A stretch of DNA of 64,000 bases, taken from NCBI GenBank assembly GCA_037833965.1, contig AP031352.1, positions 6,552,501 through 6,616,500 of the forward strand, in the 5' to 3' direction. A model generated the notes under the pieces. It did not search any database and had not been told where the DNA came from. It saw only the letters and a list, made by a program, of their open reading frames with translations. This DNA is from Marchantia polymorpha subsp. ruderalis. Lineage: Eukaryota; Streptophyta; Marchantiopsida; Marchantiales; Marchantiaceae. Each line of letters opens with the position of its first letter. The stretch's first letter is position 1. Positions 1 through 10,113 of the stretch are shown here, piece after piece. The position numbers were made by a program, and so were the translations under genes.

Positions 1-2988
1 GTTTGATGAAAACACACAAGGTGAGAGTTTTAATTGGTTTTTGAGCAACAAAGAATTTTCTATCAATGAGTGTTGCTATGAAGTTAGGTTTGATGTTGAT
101 GAAGGACGTCAATGATGAAGTTGAATTGCCAAACGGACAAATTTAAGTGATAGATCATTGCCACGGAGTGTAAAATTATCCATAGGTAGATACAATGAGA
201 GCATTGATTAAAGAGTTATTTATTTAGCTCGATATGATGTCATCCTTGGAATGTCATGGATGGAGCAATATAATCTGGAGGTAGATTGAAGAAAAAAAGT
301 GATTACAAGTAGTGGTTGAAAGATCTATGGAGATGGAATTAGATCTAAGAATAGAAATTTACCCCTCTTCGTGATGGGTAAAACATCTAGTTCAAAAGAT
401 GATGTATGTTTGCTTTGACTTATAAGAGATATTGGATCAACGGACAAATTTTACATCAGAACGTACTTGAACAACATTTTTATGGAGTATAAAGATGTGT
501 TTTCATATGATCTACCTGCATGATTACTACCAAAGAAGGGATTAGATCAGAATATAGAGTTGATACTTGGAAGTACACCAACTTGCAAAGCTCTATATTG
601 TTTGGCTCCAAACGAATTGGAAGAATGCAAAGTTCAAGTGGAGAAGATGATGGGCAAGGGATTCATTCAACCAAGTGTTTTCCCTTATGAAGCTCTAGTG
701 CTCTTTGTGAAAAAGAAGGATTGATCCATGAAACTATGCATTGACTATCGGAGATTTAATCAGCAAAATGTGAAAAACAAATATCTATTACCTTGTATGG
801 TAGATTAGTTTAATCAATTTCAAGGAGCAAATTACTTCACCAAGTTAGATTTGAGAAGCAGCTACAATCAAATTCAAATTGCAGATACAGATGTCCACAA
901 AACAGCTTTTTGTACTAGACATGACCACTTTGAGTATCTAGTGATGTCTTTTGATCTCACTAATGCACCAGCTACATTCATGGGATTGATGAACGATATT
1001 TTTTGCATTTATCTAGATAAATCTGTCATTGTTTTTCTAGATGATATATTGATGTATAGCAAAACTTTGAGTGATCATAGAAGTCATTTACTAGAGGTAC
1101 TTCAAGTTTTGAGAGACAATCAATTGTATGTCAAAGCTTCAAAATGTGAATTTGGCAAGTTAGAAGTAGATTATTTGGGTCATAGAGTTACAATCGGAGT
1201 AATCTAAGTGATTAATGAAAAGATAGATGTCATTTAGAAATGGACAGCGGATCAAACTCAATTGAAAACTTTTCTATGGGAGTATGAATTTCATCCAGTT
1301 ACTTTCTATTCTCAAAAGTTGGTGGTAGCAAAACAAAATTATCACACAACATAACGTGAGGAGTTAGCCATTGTGTTGGCAACCAAACATTGGAATCATT
1401 ACTTGGGTGAGAAGTAGTTTGTGATGGATACCGATCATGTACCCTTGGTTTATTTGAAAACTCAGAAGTATTTATCTAAACGACAAATTCGATGAGCAGA
1501 GTGGCATCAATGCTTCAACATGAGGATTATGTACGTGGAGGGGAAAGTGCAACTTGCGGATGTCCTCACACATGTCTTGTTGAATTATGTTGCAGAAGTG
1601 AAAATTCAGGCTGATTGGTGTAGCAAGATGACACAAGTCACACAGGAGGATGAAGAGATTACTCGAGCACTACAAACTGAAAAGGCAGAGAAGTCTCAAG
1701 GTTTTGCGTTCTACAAACAGCAAATATGAATTTCACAATATCACGATTTGCACACAATGATTCTGGTCGAAAATCATGACACAGCCATTGCAGATCATGT
1801 GAAAGTGGAGAAAACCGTGAAGAGCATACAACGAGTGTACAATTTGCTCAAAATACGCGAGGATGTGGAGTCTTATGTTCAAAGATGTGTTGCTTGTCAA
1901 CAAAATAAGGCAAGTAATCAAAAACCAACAGGTTTATTACAACCTCTTCCTATTCCTTAACAGTAATGGGAATATGTCACCATGGATCTTGTATGTGAGT
2001 AACCAAAGACTTCGTTATGACATGATTCAGTGATGATTTTTGTGAAGAAATTGAGCAAGATGATTCACATCAGGCCAACCACAAAAACGGTAATAGCTCC
2101 ACAACTAGCTCAATTGTATCTAGATGCAATTTTTGTCAATCATGGCTTAAGCAAAATGTTAATCGCATAAAATTAGTTTATTTTGGAAAACTTTGTTCAG
2201 TTTTTTCAAAAAAAAATTAGCAATGTCAATAGCCTATCTTACTCAAACTGATGGACAAACAGAGATGACTAAAAAATTCATGTAGGATATGCTACAAGCA
2301 TTCACATTAGAAGAGTAAGAAGAGTGCGACAACCTTTAGCCACTTGTGTAAATTGCATATAACAATTCTGTTAATGACTCCACAAAAGTGTCTTCATTAT
2401 AACTCATGTATGGAGCTCATACTATAACTACTTCAAGTTTGATGAGACTTCCTAAAGGAGATGAGTTTTCAACCAAAGTTGCAATAGTCAACGAATTTGT
2501 GGAGCATATTCATTGAGGACTACATCAGACGAAGGAGAAGTTGGTGAAAGCTCAAAATCGGCAAAATAACATGCTGATGCTCATCGTAGACAAGTGATTT
2601 TTGAGGTAAGAGATCATGTTTGGTTATCTACAATGAGTTTGTCTCTTGAAAGAACACCAAAGTTGAATCCTAGATTCATTGGTCCATTTTTTGGTTTGAA
2701 ACGTGTTGATGAAGTGTTATACAAGTTGGAACTTCCGTCACATATGAAAATATATTCATGTGTATTTCATGTGTCACGATTGAAAAAACATGTACCACGA
2801 TCAAAACAATTCACCATCCAATCAACACCACCTCCTCTTCCAACCTTGAAAGTAGATCATGAGGAGTTTGAGGTAGAAAAGATATTCAAGAAATGTATTC
2901 GAGGTCATAAAAATTCCAAAGTAGAGGATTTGATTTTATGTAAAGACAATCTATCATATGAATCAACTTTGGATCCAACTAAAAATTA
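1..2988 (+). pseudogene. Degenerate gypsy pol polyprotein (PR-RT-RH-IN-chromodomain)
   Basis: Seen in frame pieces: a retropepsin-like end (DVILGMSWM near 236-262); RT palm from about 540 to 1200 with the FLDD catalytic box at 1034-1045 and LGHRV at about 1170-1190; RNase H remnant (HPVTFYSQKL, then TDH) at about 1290-1470; integrase zinc finger (H, H, then CVAC) at about 1770-1910; integrase core remnants to about 2480; the GPY/F-type C-terminus and a chromodomain (EVEKIF onward) in the open frame 2594-2989. Numerous stops interrupt it. The segment that should link the RT thumb to RNase H is far too short (about 1200-1290), which suggests an internal deletion removing the first RNase H catalytic residues. 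Confidence 0.88.
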
Positions 2989-3050
2989 AACAAATGCACC
3001 TTTGATAGTTCAAGAGTTTGAACGCATGTTGAACGAGGACGTTGCATCTG

Positions 3051-3065
3051 AAAAGAAAGAAGGTT
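3051..3065 (+). other. Polypurine tract next to the gypsy 3' LTR
   Basis: A run of A and G residues lies directly before the TGTAAC start of the LTR. This is the expected position of the plus-strand primer used in reverse transcription. Confidence 0.6.
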
Positions 3066-3474
3066 TGTAACCATCTTTAGTTAGTTAGAACTAAAGTAGA
3101 GGTTATTCTAAATGTTGATGTAGATACTTTAGCGTGCATTAGTCATAGGTGCCACATAAGTGATCCGCGCGCTTGGTAGGTAAAGAGTAGATGTGTTAGT
3201 AGACGGTGCCACGTCAGCGATCCGTGTGCTTGTTAGTTAAAGATTGAATGTGTTAGTTGGGAACGCCACGCCAGCAAATAGTGTGCTTGTTGGGATTATC
3301 CTCCACGTCATCCATCCACTATGAGTGAAATAGATGGTGGAGATAACATCTTATCTACTTGTACTTGTTGATGAGTGCTATACAAGAAAGAATAGAATCA
3401 TTGTTGGTATCTCTCATCTTCACAGTTTATGTTTCCATCTTCGAGTGAACTTCTCTCTAAACCCTCATGTTACA
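3066..3474 (+). repeat. 3' LTR of the gypsy element
   Basis: The LTR starts TGTAAC and ends GTTACA, a 6-bp inverted repeat of the usual TG...CA kind. A divergent copy on the other strand at 21518-21877 confirms it as a repeat family and supports the right boundary: both end GTTACA. The U3 half contains two full and one partial copy of a 57-bp tandem unit with the core GCCACGTCAGC (about 3151-3300). The sequence matching the TATA box of the other copy is decayed here. Confidence 0.82.
3151..3305 (+). repeat. 57-bp tandem repeats inside the LTR U3
   Basis: Units begin at about 3151 and 3208, with a partial third at about 3265. Each has a gtgccac or cgccac start followed by a gtgtgcttg or gcgcttgg segment 15-20 bases later. 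Repeats of this kind in U3 often act as enhancers; no activity can be shown from sequence. Confidence 0.7.
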
Positions 3475-6456
3475 TTTAGACATGACACTCAACTTTATAA
3501 AGATTTATATCAATTAATATTATGTAAAAAAAGTTATCATTAATGAAATATAGATTGGTTTAAAGAAGTATAAGATTGCAAATTTTGACAAAATATGAAC
3601 ATGATGTTAGTTTGAGTAAACCTAAGATGACAAACATGAGAAGGCACAGTTTAACTTGGTTCATCTAGATGCATGGTTACTTTCATGACTTGAACTCATA
3701 GTAAAAAAATCTTGTACACTCTTAAAGCATTAATCTTAAGTAACCTCACAGTACTGAAGACCTATTTGAGCTATATTTAGCTAGAACATGAGTCTATATA
3801 TTTGCACTCAAATCATTTTAAGCAAGTAAAAGGTTTAGATTATAATAATAATTAGGTCATAAAAAATTAGGGACAAAAAAGTATAAAATTAATAACTTTA
3901 ATAAAAAATTTTAATTAAATATACTCTCAAGTTTTATAAAACTTTCAAAATACTTTAAATTGTAGGTTTAATTTTGATTTTAATATTAATATTAAATTTA
4001 AATTTCATGAAGATTTTTTTTATTTGTGATGATGATTTTGCTGATTTTTTGCTATTTTTACTAAAAAATCTTGAAAATTTTGGAAAAAATATTTGGCATG
4101 ATTTTCTTCCCGTTAAACTATAGTATATATGATTTAGGATACAATTCATTATGAATATTTATTTAAAGTATATTCTTGTCATTTTGTTACCATTGTTATA
4201 TTGTATTTAAATTCATAAAATTGCTTTCCCATGTTATATTGGTAAGATGTATTAGAAGGATATGTGAGCGGATATGTGAATATATGTGAGCGTGACCTCG
4301 TTTTACTCCCTAGTGTTTCATCGATGTCAGACTTGATCAGATGTTACTCCCCAAGTTTGTATTAGATTACTTGTTCTAATTTCCGGAGCAGAATGAAGGG
4401 AGACTTCATCATCAACAATGACCTAGAGATGGAACCCGGCAGGCAGAGAGACTTCTTCAAAACTGAGTCCACGGCTAGCCTCTGGAGCATGGAGAAGAAG
4501 TCAAAGCAACTCGTCTCTCTACCATGCGCAGGAATTGGCCAATTTCTTCAACGCCTCCCTCCTCGTTGATCCAAACAGGTATGGTAGCCAGCTAATAAAA
4601 TTTCAATAGCAATGAAAAAATACATATTGTTTACATCTAACCATAACATATATTTACAAAATTTATGTATATCATTATGTGTTTATATTTTTATTTTTTG
4701 TATTTATTATCTTGTAAATTTATAAGTATTTGGTCATAGCTGCATATTTTCATATCTTCATTTTTTTGATCAAAAACATATTGTTGCAAACATATAGAAT
4801 TGTTCAGAAAATTTAAAAAAATCTGGAATAAATTTTTCTTTTTAGCTCTTTATATAGATAATATTCTTTGATTTGTCATGTTTTCTCTTCCGTCTTACTT
4901 GATTGCTTTGCAATAAGTTTCTAGTGGTTCTTGAAAAATGCGATAGATATTAATCAAATTTCACAATAAATATCAATTTTTAATTTTAATACTCATGAAT
5001 ATTATTATTTTCAAAAAATCTTTAAATCATTTTGTAAAAAATCGCATTTCTTGATTTACAATGCACAGTATTAATATACTTCTAATCTCTATAGCAATTT
5101 TCTGCTATCAAATTACACTCACTATCAATACAATTTTAAAAAAAATCAATAAACCACAAAATATGTATGTAAAGAATATTTTTTTTATCATATCAAAAGA
5201 TTAAAAAATTATTAGCAATTTTTTAATTTGCCTAAATTTCATTATTCAAGTCAAATATCAATTACTCACTTGCAATTATATATATAGAGCATATAAATAT
5301 AATTGCAAGGATAAAATCAATTCAAATGAACAACTTTCAAATTTGCATAAATTGGATATCTTAACTTATCTAACAATGACCTCAAATCCATCAAAAAATT
5401 AGTAATCTAATATAGCATTTTTGACATAAATTGATTTTGAGGTTTTACCATAATTTTAATCATTTTGCATTCAAGTTCTTATGTAATATTAAATTTATTT
5501 TTTTAAATTATATCATTTGTATCAATTTGTCTTGTTTATGCTCCTATGATTTATTTAATAAAAACCTATATATTACACAAATATTAATTTTTAAATGAAA
5601 CACTTATTTCTATATTCAAGATGAAATTGGTATAAATAACCATTTAAACTAGATTTAAAATTCAGCGGTATGTATTTCATAATAATAATAATTAATCTTC
5701 ACTTATGTATGTAGATGAAATTAATATTGATTATTAAAAATTTAATTCAATAATGCAATGAAAATTTCAGTTTATATATTTTTACAAATTTTTCATGAAA
5801 TTAATTTTCAAATGACAAAAAATAGTATAAAATTATTGTGAATTGATATTGAAAATTGTATTTAATAATAACAATAAACTAAGTTATATTTATAAAATAT
5901 GATTAAATCAAAATAATGGTTTATTACAAAAATTTCAATTTTTAATATTTTTTAAAGATAATTAAATTTAAACTAATAAGGATGTTGTTGGATTCTGAAG
6001 GTAGAATAAAAAATTTATTTAAAGTATTTCAACACAATGTCAATCGGCTTGAGTTGAACACTGTTATGAAATGTGACATAAATAGAATGATAACAAGATT
6101 GTTAATGATAGAAATATTTACAGGGTGATAAAGATTTCAAAATATCAAACTTCCATTGCAAATAAATGTATGGATTCTATAACAATTTATCTCATAAAAA
6201 ATCAGTATTTTAAGAGTAAATTTAATGGTCAAGAAATGTGTGGAGTATAAAAAAAATTTGCAGTAAAAAACTTATACTACTTAAATCATTTTATCATAAA
6301 ACAAATTTTGGGAATAAAATAAAAGAAAAAATTAACAAGACATACATCATACAATACAAATTACACCAAAAAAAAATTGACAGTTTATATTAAATTTAGT
6401 AAAAATTTACATTTGAATGCATCAATTGAAACTGTTTTCAATGTAAATGCATAGCT
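3475..6456. other. AT-rich intergenic stretch
   Basis: Very AT-rich, full of homopolymer and dinucleotide runs. A less AT-rich patch at about 4250-4580 has no open frame I can recognise. No gene, RNA or bounded transposon is supported. Confidence 0.7.
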
Positions 6457-6458
6457 TA

Positions 6459-7263
6459 CAGTATACATTCGTTTAAGTCCTCAACTTGATTTGGGAAGTC
6501 TGGTGCGGACTTAACTGAGATGCGGACCTAAGGAAGATTAGGGTTAATACACATGACGATTAGGGTTAGCACATATGAAACAAAGTTTTGAGCTCATTTG
6601 CAAGGATCAACGGACGTTTGGTGAAACGCAAAGGTCAGGGCCAACGTCTAAATGACCGTTAGAGAATGGATTTATCACTGTATTGGAGCAATCCAAATCG
6701 CCGACTAATCGCAGCATTGCTTGTCAATACGGTGTCGAAGAGAAAGTTATTTGGAAATTGAAAACAAGCAAAGATGAGATTCGTGATCAAGAGTTCAAAG
6801 GTTTGATCATGCCACTTAGTAATCCACATTTCGCGTCTCGCATTCAAAAATACTCTTCTTGAAAAGATCAAACAAGCAATGGATGCCGTCTTTGTTCAGG
6901 AGTTTGTCATCAAATCCGAAGATGATGAACGTAAACCAACCTAGGCTCACAACGACATTGATCAATGCAATGTTATACTTTAGCTTTTAGAGAGTGCAAT
7001 CAGTCTCGATGTCAATATGAGTGACTTGAAATCTTCGCCATATTTGTCATCCAAACATATAAATCAGGCCAAGGCAGAACTATTCATAGCCCGTAGCATT
7101 TTACAAACTGGTCGATCCGCAATAGCTCGGGAGCGAATTGAAAATAGCCGCCAAATGACTCTATTTGATTTTTTGTAAAATACACTCTTAAGAATTGATC
7201 CAAGAATTTTGCGTTGTGAAGTGCAGACTTAATTGGGATGCGGACTTAAGTGGATGTATACTG
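6459..7263 (+). mobile_element. Non-autonomous pogo-like (Tc1/mariner superfamily) deletion derivative
   Basis: The 805-bp element is flanked by TA on both sides (6457-6458 and 7264-7265). Its ends are inverted repeats: the left begins CAGTATACATTCG and the reverse of the right begins CAGTATACATCCA, both followed shortly by TTAAGTCC. Inside are remnants of a transposase: an N-terminal helix-turn-helix like those of CENP-B and pogo proteins, and a C-terminal tail. Only about 530 bp separate the two, so the catalytic DDE domain is missing. TA duplication and inverted ends are diagnostic of the superfamily; the pogo assignment rests on the protein remnants. Confidence 0.78.
6651..7178 (+). pseudogene. 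Pogo/CENP-B-type transposase remnant
   Basis: The N-terminal part shows NPNRRLIAA in one frame and then, after a frameshift, CQYGVEEKVIWKLK, as in the DNA-binding helix-turn-helix of pogo and CENP-B proteins. The C-terminal part reads LEKIKQAMDAVFVQEF, then two in-frame stops, then an open stretch from 7017 to the stop at 7176-7178. That stretch ends QMTLFDFL, which fits the PCNA-interacting consensus QxxLxxF(F/L); pogo transposase is known to carry such a C-terminal motif. The catalytic core is absent and the copy cannot transpose by itself. Confidence 0.65.
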
Positions 7264-7265
7264 TA

Positions 7266-8893
7266 GTTATCTATGAAAATACATATAATCAAAAATAGGA
7301 AAAATTCTATTGAATATATGTATTATTAAAATACAATTCAATTAATATTTTGTAAATTATTTTAAATTTTTAATTAATTAAATTTAAAGTATAGTTTTTA
7401 AACTCCAAGACTCAAATAAAAAAAAATATTTGTAGGAGTTGAGGAAGTTTGACTTTAATAGGTTTAACTTTGATCAAGTAGATCAAAATAATCGATTCTT
7501 TATATTAGAATAGCTTTGTTTCACACAGTTGTTTTTTTAGCAATTATACATATTTATATATTTATACTCATTAAGATAAATCATATATCAACTTTGTAAA
7601 ATTTTTGCGTCAATATTTATTTTGACAACAGTTTAATATGAAGATCAATCATTTAAATTCTATTTTTAGTGAAAAAATTCATGAATTGTAAATTATTTTA
7701 CGTTATTGATTGATTCATCTTTTGATGATAATTGAACTGTGTAATTAAAATTTCACAAATCTGCTTGCCATATGTTAATAATGATATCCTTCCACAAGAA
7801 ACTGTTTTGATAAATATCCATTATTAATATATATATATATATATATATATGTTTTTAAATATATTTTATCCACGATTATTCAATGCTATAATAGTCTTCA
7901 AATTTTCTCTAAAAATTCAAATTTTGTCAGTCAATAAATAACAAAATGTAAAGCAGAAATTATTTGAAATTTTTACTTAGAATGTAGTTGTAACATTTAT
8001 AAAATAAGCTCAAGACTTGAATTTTATTTCAAATCAATAAACTTAGATTGCTATTTTCATTCAAGAAATTTCTTCATAATCAGCTTAAAATGAATTGTAA
8101 AAGTATAACATTTTTGTATCAAAATTTGAAAATCATAAAAGATTAATCAACATAAAAAATATCAATTCTAATTTAACTACTATCTAGTATGAAAATTTTC
8201 TATTCTGATAAATGCATGTTTATTGATTAAGTTCATCATATTGATTTTATGTTATATAATTGTCTATAATTTATATGATGGGTTGATATTTTTTTGAAAC
8301 TCTATTACAGGTAAAAATATCATTTTTGTCAGAAAAATAAACTCTAAATTACTCTAATCAACATTGTTTGTCTATTTGATTTTTATAAGTTATCTTTGAA
8401 ATAAGTTTAAAAAAATTTGAATTAATTTTTTAACTCAATTTGATTTAAAAAATATTAAAATTTTCAATTTCATAAAATTGAAGTTAATCATTTTTTCAAG
8501 CAATTGTTATTTTCTGTGATGTAAACAATTTTTTTTAGATAAGAAAAGTTTAATCTAAGAAAATTGTTTGAGTAATATTTTGTAATCAAAGTAAGTATCT
8601 AAAACACATGTAAATACAGCTTTAGTTAAAAAGATTGATAAGATTAGACAGAGTTGTAAGCAAACAATATGCTTTAACTTTTTAAAAAAACTGTAAATTT
8701 TTTTGATTGATATATAAATTGAAATTGAGGAATTATAATTGATAAACGTAATGTAATTATTCTTTATCAACCTATGTGATTGATATAGTAGATTCATATT
8801 TTGTCAGCAAAAATATATCTCAATCTAAAAGCATAATTTAGAGATTAAAATATCATTTATTTATTTATTTGTTTTTATTGATATGCTAATTGT
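7266..8893. other. AT-rich intergenic stretch with an (AT)12 microsatellite
   Basis: No recognisable gene. A perfect AT dinucleotide run spans 7827-7850. The small open frames here are AT-rich chance frames. Confidence 0.7.
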
Positions 8894-8898
8894 TGAAT
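8894..8898. repeat. Left target-site duplication (TGAAT)
   Basis: TGAAT lies directly before the TG that starts the GC-rich element and is repeated exactly at 14252-14256, after its terminal CA. Five bases is the usual duplication for LTR retrotransposon integrases. Confidence 0.72.
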
Positions 8899-9383
8899 TG
8901 TGGTACCCCACTTTTGGCAATTTTGAGGAATTAAAACATTTTTGAAAAAAACTGTACCCTGGCAGCATTGTAAATAGCCTTCGGTACATCAAAACAGAGT
9001 GAAACCGGAAGATCGCGGGGATTCTCGAGGGATCTTGTAGAATCTGGGATTTGGGGTGCAGCAGCAAGCACAGGCACCACCCTCCCTGCGAGCTCCGCAG
9101 TTAGGATCTCTACGGCGCAAGGCGCAAAACCCGCCTTCGGAGGTTGCGGCCGCGGATGTAGGGAAACCCCCGTAATTAGGTAAACCCTCGGGCGCCTTGA
9201 CCAAGTTAGGGTCCGGTTGGAAAGAGCTCGACGCGCTGATTCTAACGAGCCCAAGAACGCTTGGAACGGACGAGGACTTAGGGAGTTATCGCTACTGGAA
9301 GAAACGGAGGCGGTCGCCTACGGCGGAAGGAGTTCGCCACCGGCGCGAATTCCGCCTACGCGGAAGGGGGATTCAAGTTTTGT

Positions 9384-9826
9384 CCTGTGCACAGGCAAAG
9401 TAGGGTTAGGGAAGGCGCGAAGTCCGCCTACGCACAGGCGTTCGCCTGTGCACAGGCACTTCGGCGTCGGCGGGAAATCCGCCTTGGGCCCTAGAAATGC
9501 GCCTTGTGAGGTAGAAAGTGTACGGCGCCTTCCGCGCCAGCGCGGCGCCACGTACGGCCGCCAGAGTAATCCCATCGGTACGGACCGTGCGGACGGCACG
9601 GGTGGATGCGCTCTTGGACGGACGGAGTTGCGGCGGCGGAAGCGCCAACGGAGAGACAAGGAACGGACAGACTGGACGGAGACGGCTGACCACGGTCAAC
9701 GCCTTCCGCGCCAGCGCGGCGCCGCGGACGGAGTTCGCCTGCGCACAGGCGAACGCCTGTGCACAGGAGGATGTTCAAGTTCCGCGCCGGCGGAGAATCC
9801 GCCGAGGCCCCTGCCTGCGCACAGGC
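9384..9826. repeat. Cluster of CCTGTGCACAGG-type palindromes, leader part
   Basis: Near-identical 14-bp palindromes (GCCTGTGCACAGGC or its GCGC variant) occur at about 9384, 9444, 9737, 9755 and 9813. Between them lie other short GC palindromes built on CGCCTTCGGCG and TCCGCC/GGCGGA. A larger duplicated block, ccttccgcgccagcgcggcg, occurs near 9528 and 9703. Confidence 0.75.
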
Positions 9827-10113
9827 AGGAGTTGAATTTTTGTCCGACATGCGGACGCACGCGTCAAGGCAGAAGGAGATTGGCCGAAGGGCGGTACGAA
9901 CAAGTGTACCGCGCAAGGCGGAAAACTCGCCTTCGGCGCTACGCCCCCATGTCCGGAGGGTGACACGCTCGCGGAGTTCAAATCCGCCAATTCGAGCGTG
10001 AGAGTTTAATCGACGACGGCGGAGCGTGAAGCCGCGCGTGAGAGCGAAGACCGTTCCAGCGTACAGCCGGCGCGGCCATCAAGTGAGACGTTCTTCACGA
10101 CCAAGAGACGACC

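Larger units (their letters stand above)
1..3474 (+). mobile_element. 3' part of a Ty3/gypsy chromovirus, decayed, cut by the window edge
   Basis: The order protease, reverse transcriptase, RNase H, integrase, chromodomain, LTR is that of a Ty3/gypsy element with a chromodomain. The gag region and the 5' LTR lie outside the window. All coding segments carry stops or frameshifts, so this copy cannot make its own proteins. The right end is an LTR at 3066-3474 preceded by a purine-rich tract. The target duplication cannot be tested because the left end is missing. Confidence 0.9.

Noticed and set aside
7827..7850. AT run as a possible replication origin or attachment site
   Set aside because: Simple AT microsatellites are common in such deserts, and nothing else supports a function.
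9217..9963. 248-codon plus-strand frame in the leader of the GC-rich element
   Set aside because: In GC-rich DNA stops are rare and long frames arise by chance on both strands. The product is only arginine-rich low complexity created by the palindromes.
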